Below are positions 63,801-64,000 of a DNA stretch of 64,000 bases, in pieces. Origin of the DNA: Stromatinia cepivora (taxonomy: Eukaryota; Ascomycota; Leotiomycetes; Helotiales; Sclerotiniaceae); NCBI GenBank assembly GCA_014898415.1, contig RCTD01000004.1:310001-374000 (forward strand), written 5' to 3'. The notes beneath the pieces are model-generated. The model had not been told where the DNA came from. It saw only the letters and a list, made by a program, of their open reading frames with translations, and did no database searches. Within the stretch, counting starts at the first letter, position 1; every line of letters begins with the position of its first letter. Both the position numbers and the translations under genes were made by a program.

Positions 63801-64000
63801 GGTTCAGAATCGCGCCCTCGGCTTTCTTACGAGCCTCGGCAACAGTTTTGAAAGTAACGGTATCGTTATGAACATTGGCTTGGGAAGGGTGGGGGTTTTG
63901 AACAGTACCTGATGCCGCGCCTTTGGAAGAAGATGAAAGACTTTCCTGGCCAGGTTTGGATGAAGCAGTACTGGGCTCTTCTACCGGTGAATGGGTCTTC
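60807..64000 (-). CDS. Red1-like zinc-finger protein (zf-C3H1), 5' end beyond the window
   Basis: Proteins of this family (Red1 of fission yeast, ZFC3H1 of animals) are nuclear scaffolds that link Mtr4-type helicases to the exosome for RNA decay. Exons seen: 64000-61399, 61346-61103 and 61018-60807, with introns of 52 bp (GTAAAA...CTGACACGGCCATAG) and 84 bp. The frame is open at the right edge and about 1,018 residues are visible. Near the visible start is ILNLWSYDVRFPAYLEEGVD, a conserved N-terminal motif. A long Ser/Thr/Pro-rich region and an acidic patch follow, then a coiled coil (about 62,240-62,560). The C-terminal module reads SPYESPL, YRFHPEY, then CRYELMGGICNDDTCEFQH, a C-X8-C-X4-C-X3-H finger, and a final helical exon. 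Assignment to Red1 rests on this finger and layout. Confidence 0.8.

Noticed and set aside
61415..63912. Multiple plus-strand frames over the Red1-like gene
   Set aside because: Antisense shadows of a long Ser/Thr/Ala-rich coding exon.

Overview
The window looks like a filamentous ascomycete chromosome. The evidence is short introns (50-120 bp) with GT/AG ends, a Gln-rich Spt20, a Yme2-type mitochondrial protein, a DAL5-like transporter, and large AT-rich blocks of retrotransposons decayed in the manner of repeat-induced point mutation (RIP, C:G to T:A). Gene style and TE families suit a leotiomycete (the Botrytis/Sclerotinia side), but that placement is an impression, not a result.

Layout. 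1-14.4 kb is an AT-rich TE block: a Copia remnant (Copia-D, +), an unresolved stretch, and a 3'-truncated Copia of a second family ('Copia-H', -) whose leader is split by a complete Copia of a third family ('Copia-C', 6339-11824, 166-bp LTRs, ATATT target duplication). 14.4-17.0 kb mixes a 172-bp ATT microsatellite, GC-normal fragments and a 1.4-kb AT-rich segment bounded by about 40-bp inverted repeats. 17.6-33.0 kb is the gene island: Spt20 (SAGA), a twin-CX9C Emi1-like protein, Yme2, a six-exon small secreted protein, a class III alkylsulfatase and an MFS transporter. 33.6-60.1 kb is a second TE block. 60.8-64.0 kb holds the 3' part of a zf-C3H1 (Red1-like) gene on the minus strand, running off the right edge.

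The second TE block can be read as a stack from target-site duplications. A Copia-H (34179-60091, CTTAT) was hit by a Copia-C relative ('Copia-B', 36137-52839, AAAAC), which was hit by an 11.2-kb Gypsy (37199-48419, ATAT). The same Copia-H also carries a solo Gypsy LTR (57529-57820, ATAG), and a pogo/Fot1 transposon (58083-59934, TA) sits in its 3' LTR. The two Copia-H copies are in opposite orientation on either side of the gene island, with their 5' LTRs nearest the genes.

The most unusual item is a third coding region in the Gypsy. After gag-protease and pol, one frame of about 1,071 codons (44740-47952) runs in sense to just before the polypurine tract. Its stops are all of the kind a single C-to-T or G-to-A change makes. 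I do not recognise its product.

The host genes do not form an obvious pathway. Emi1-like and Yme2 are both mitochondrial and diverge from a 250-bp promoter. The alkylsulfatase and transporter could serve scavenging of sulfate esters or other nutrients, but that is only inference from adjacency.
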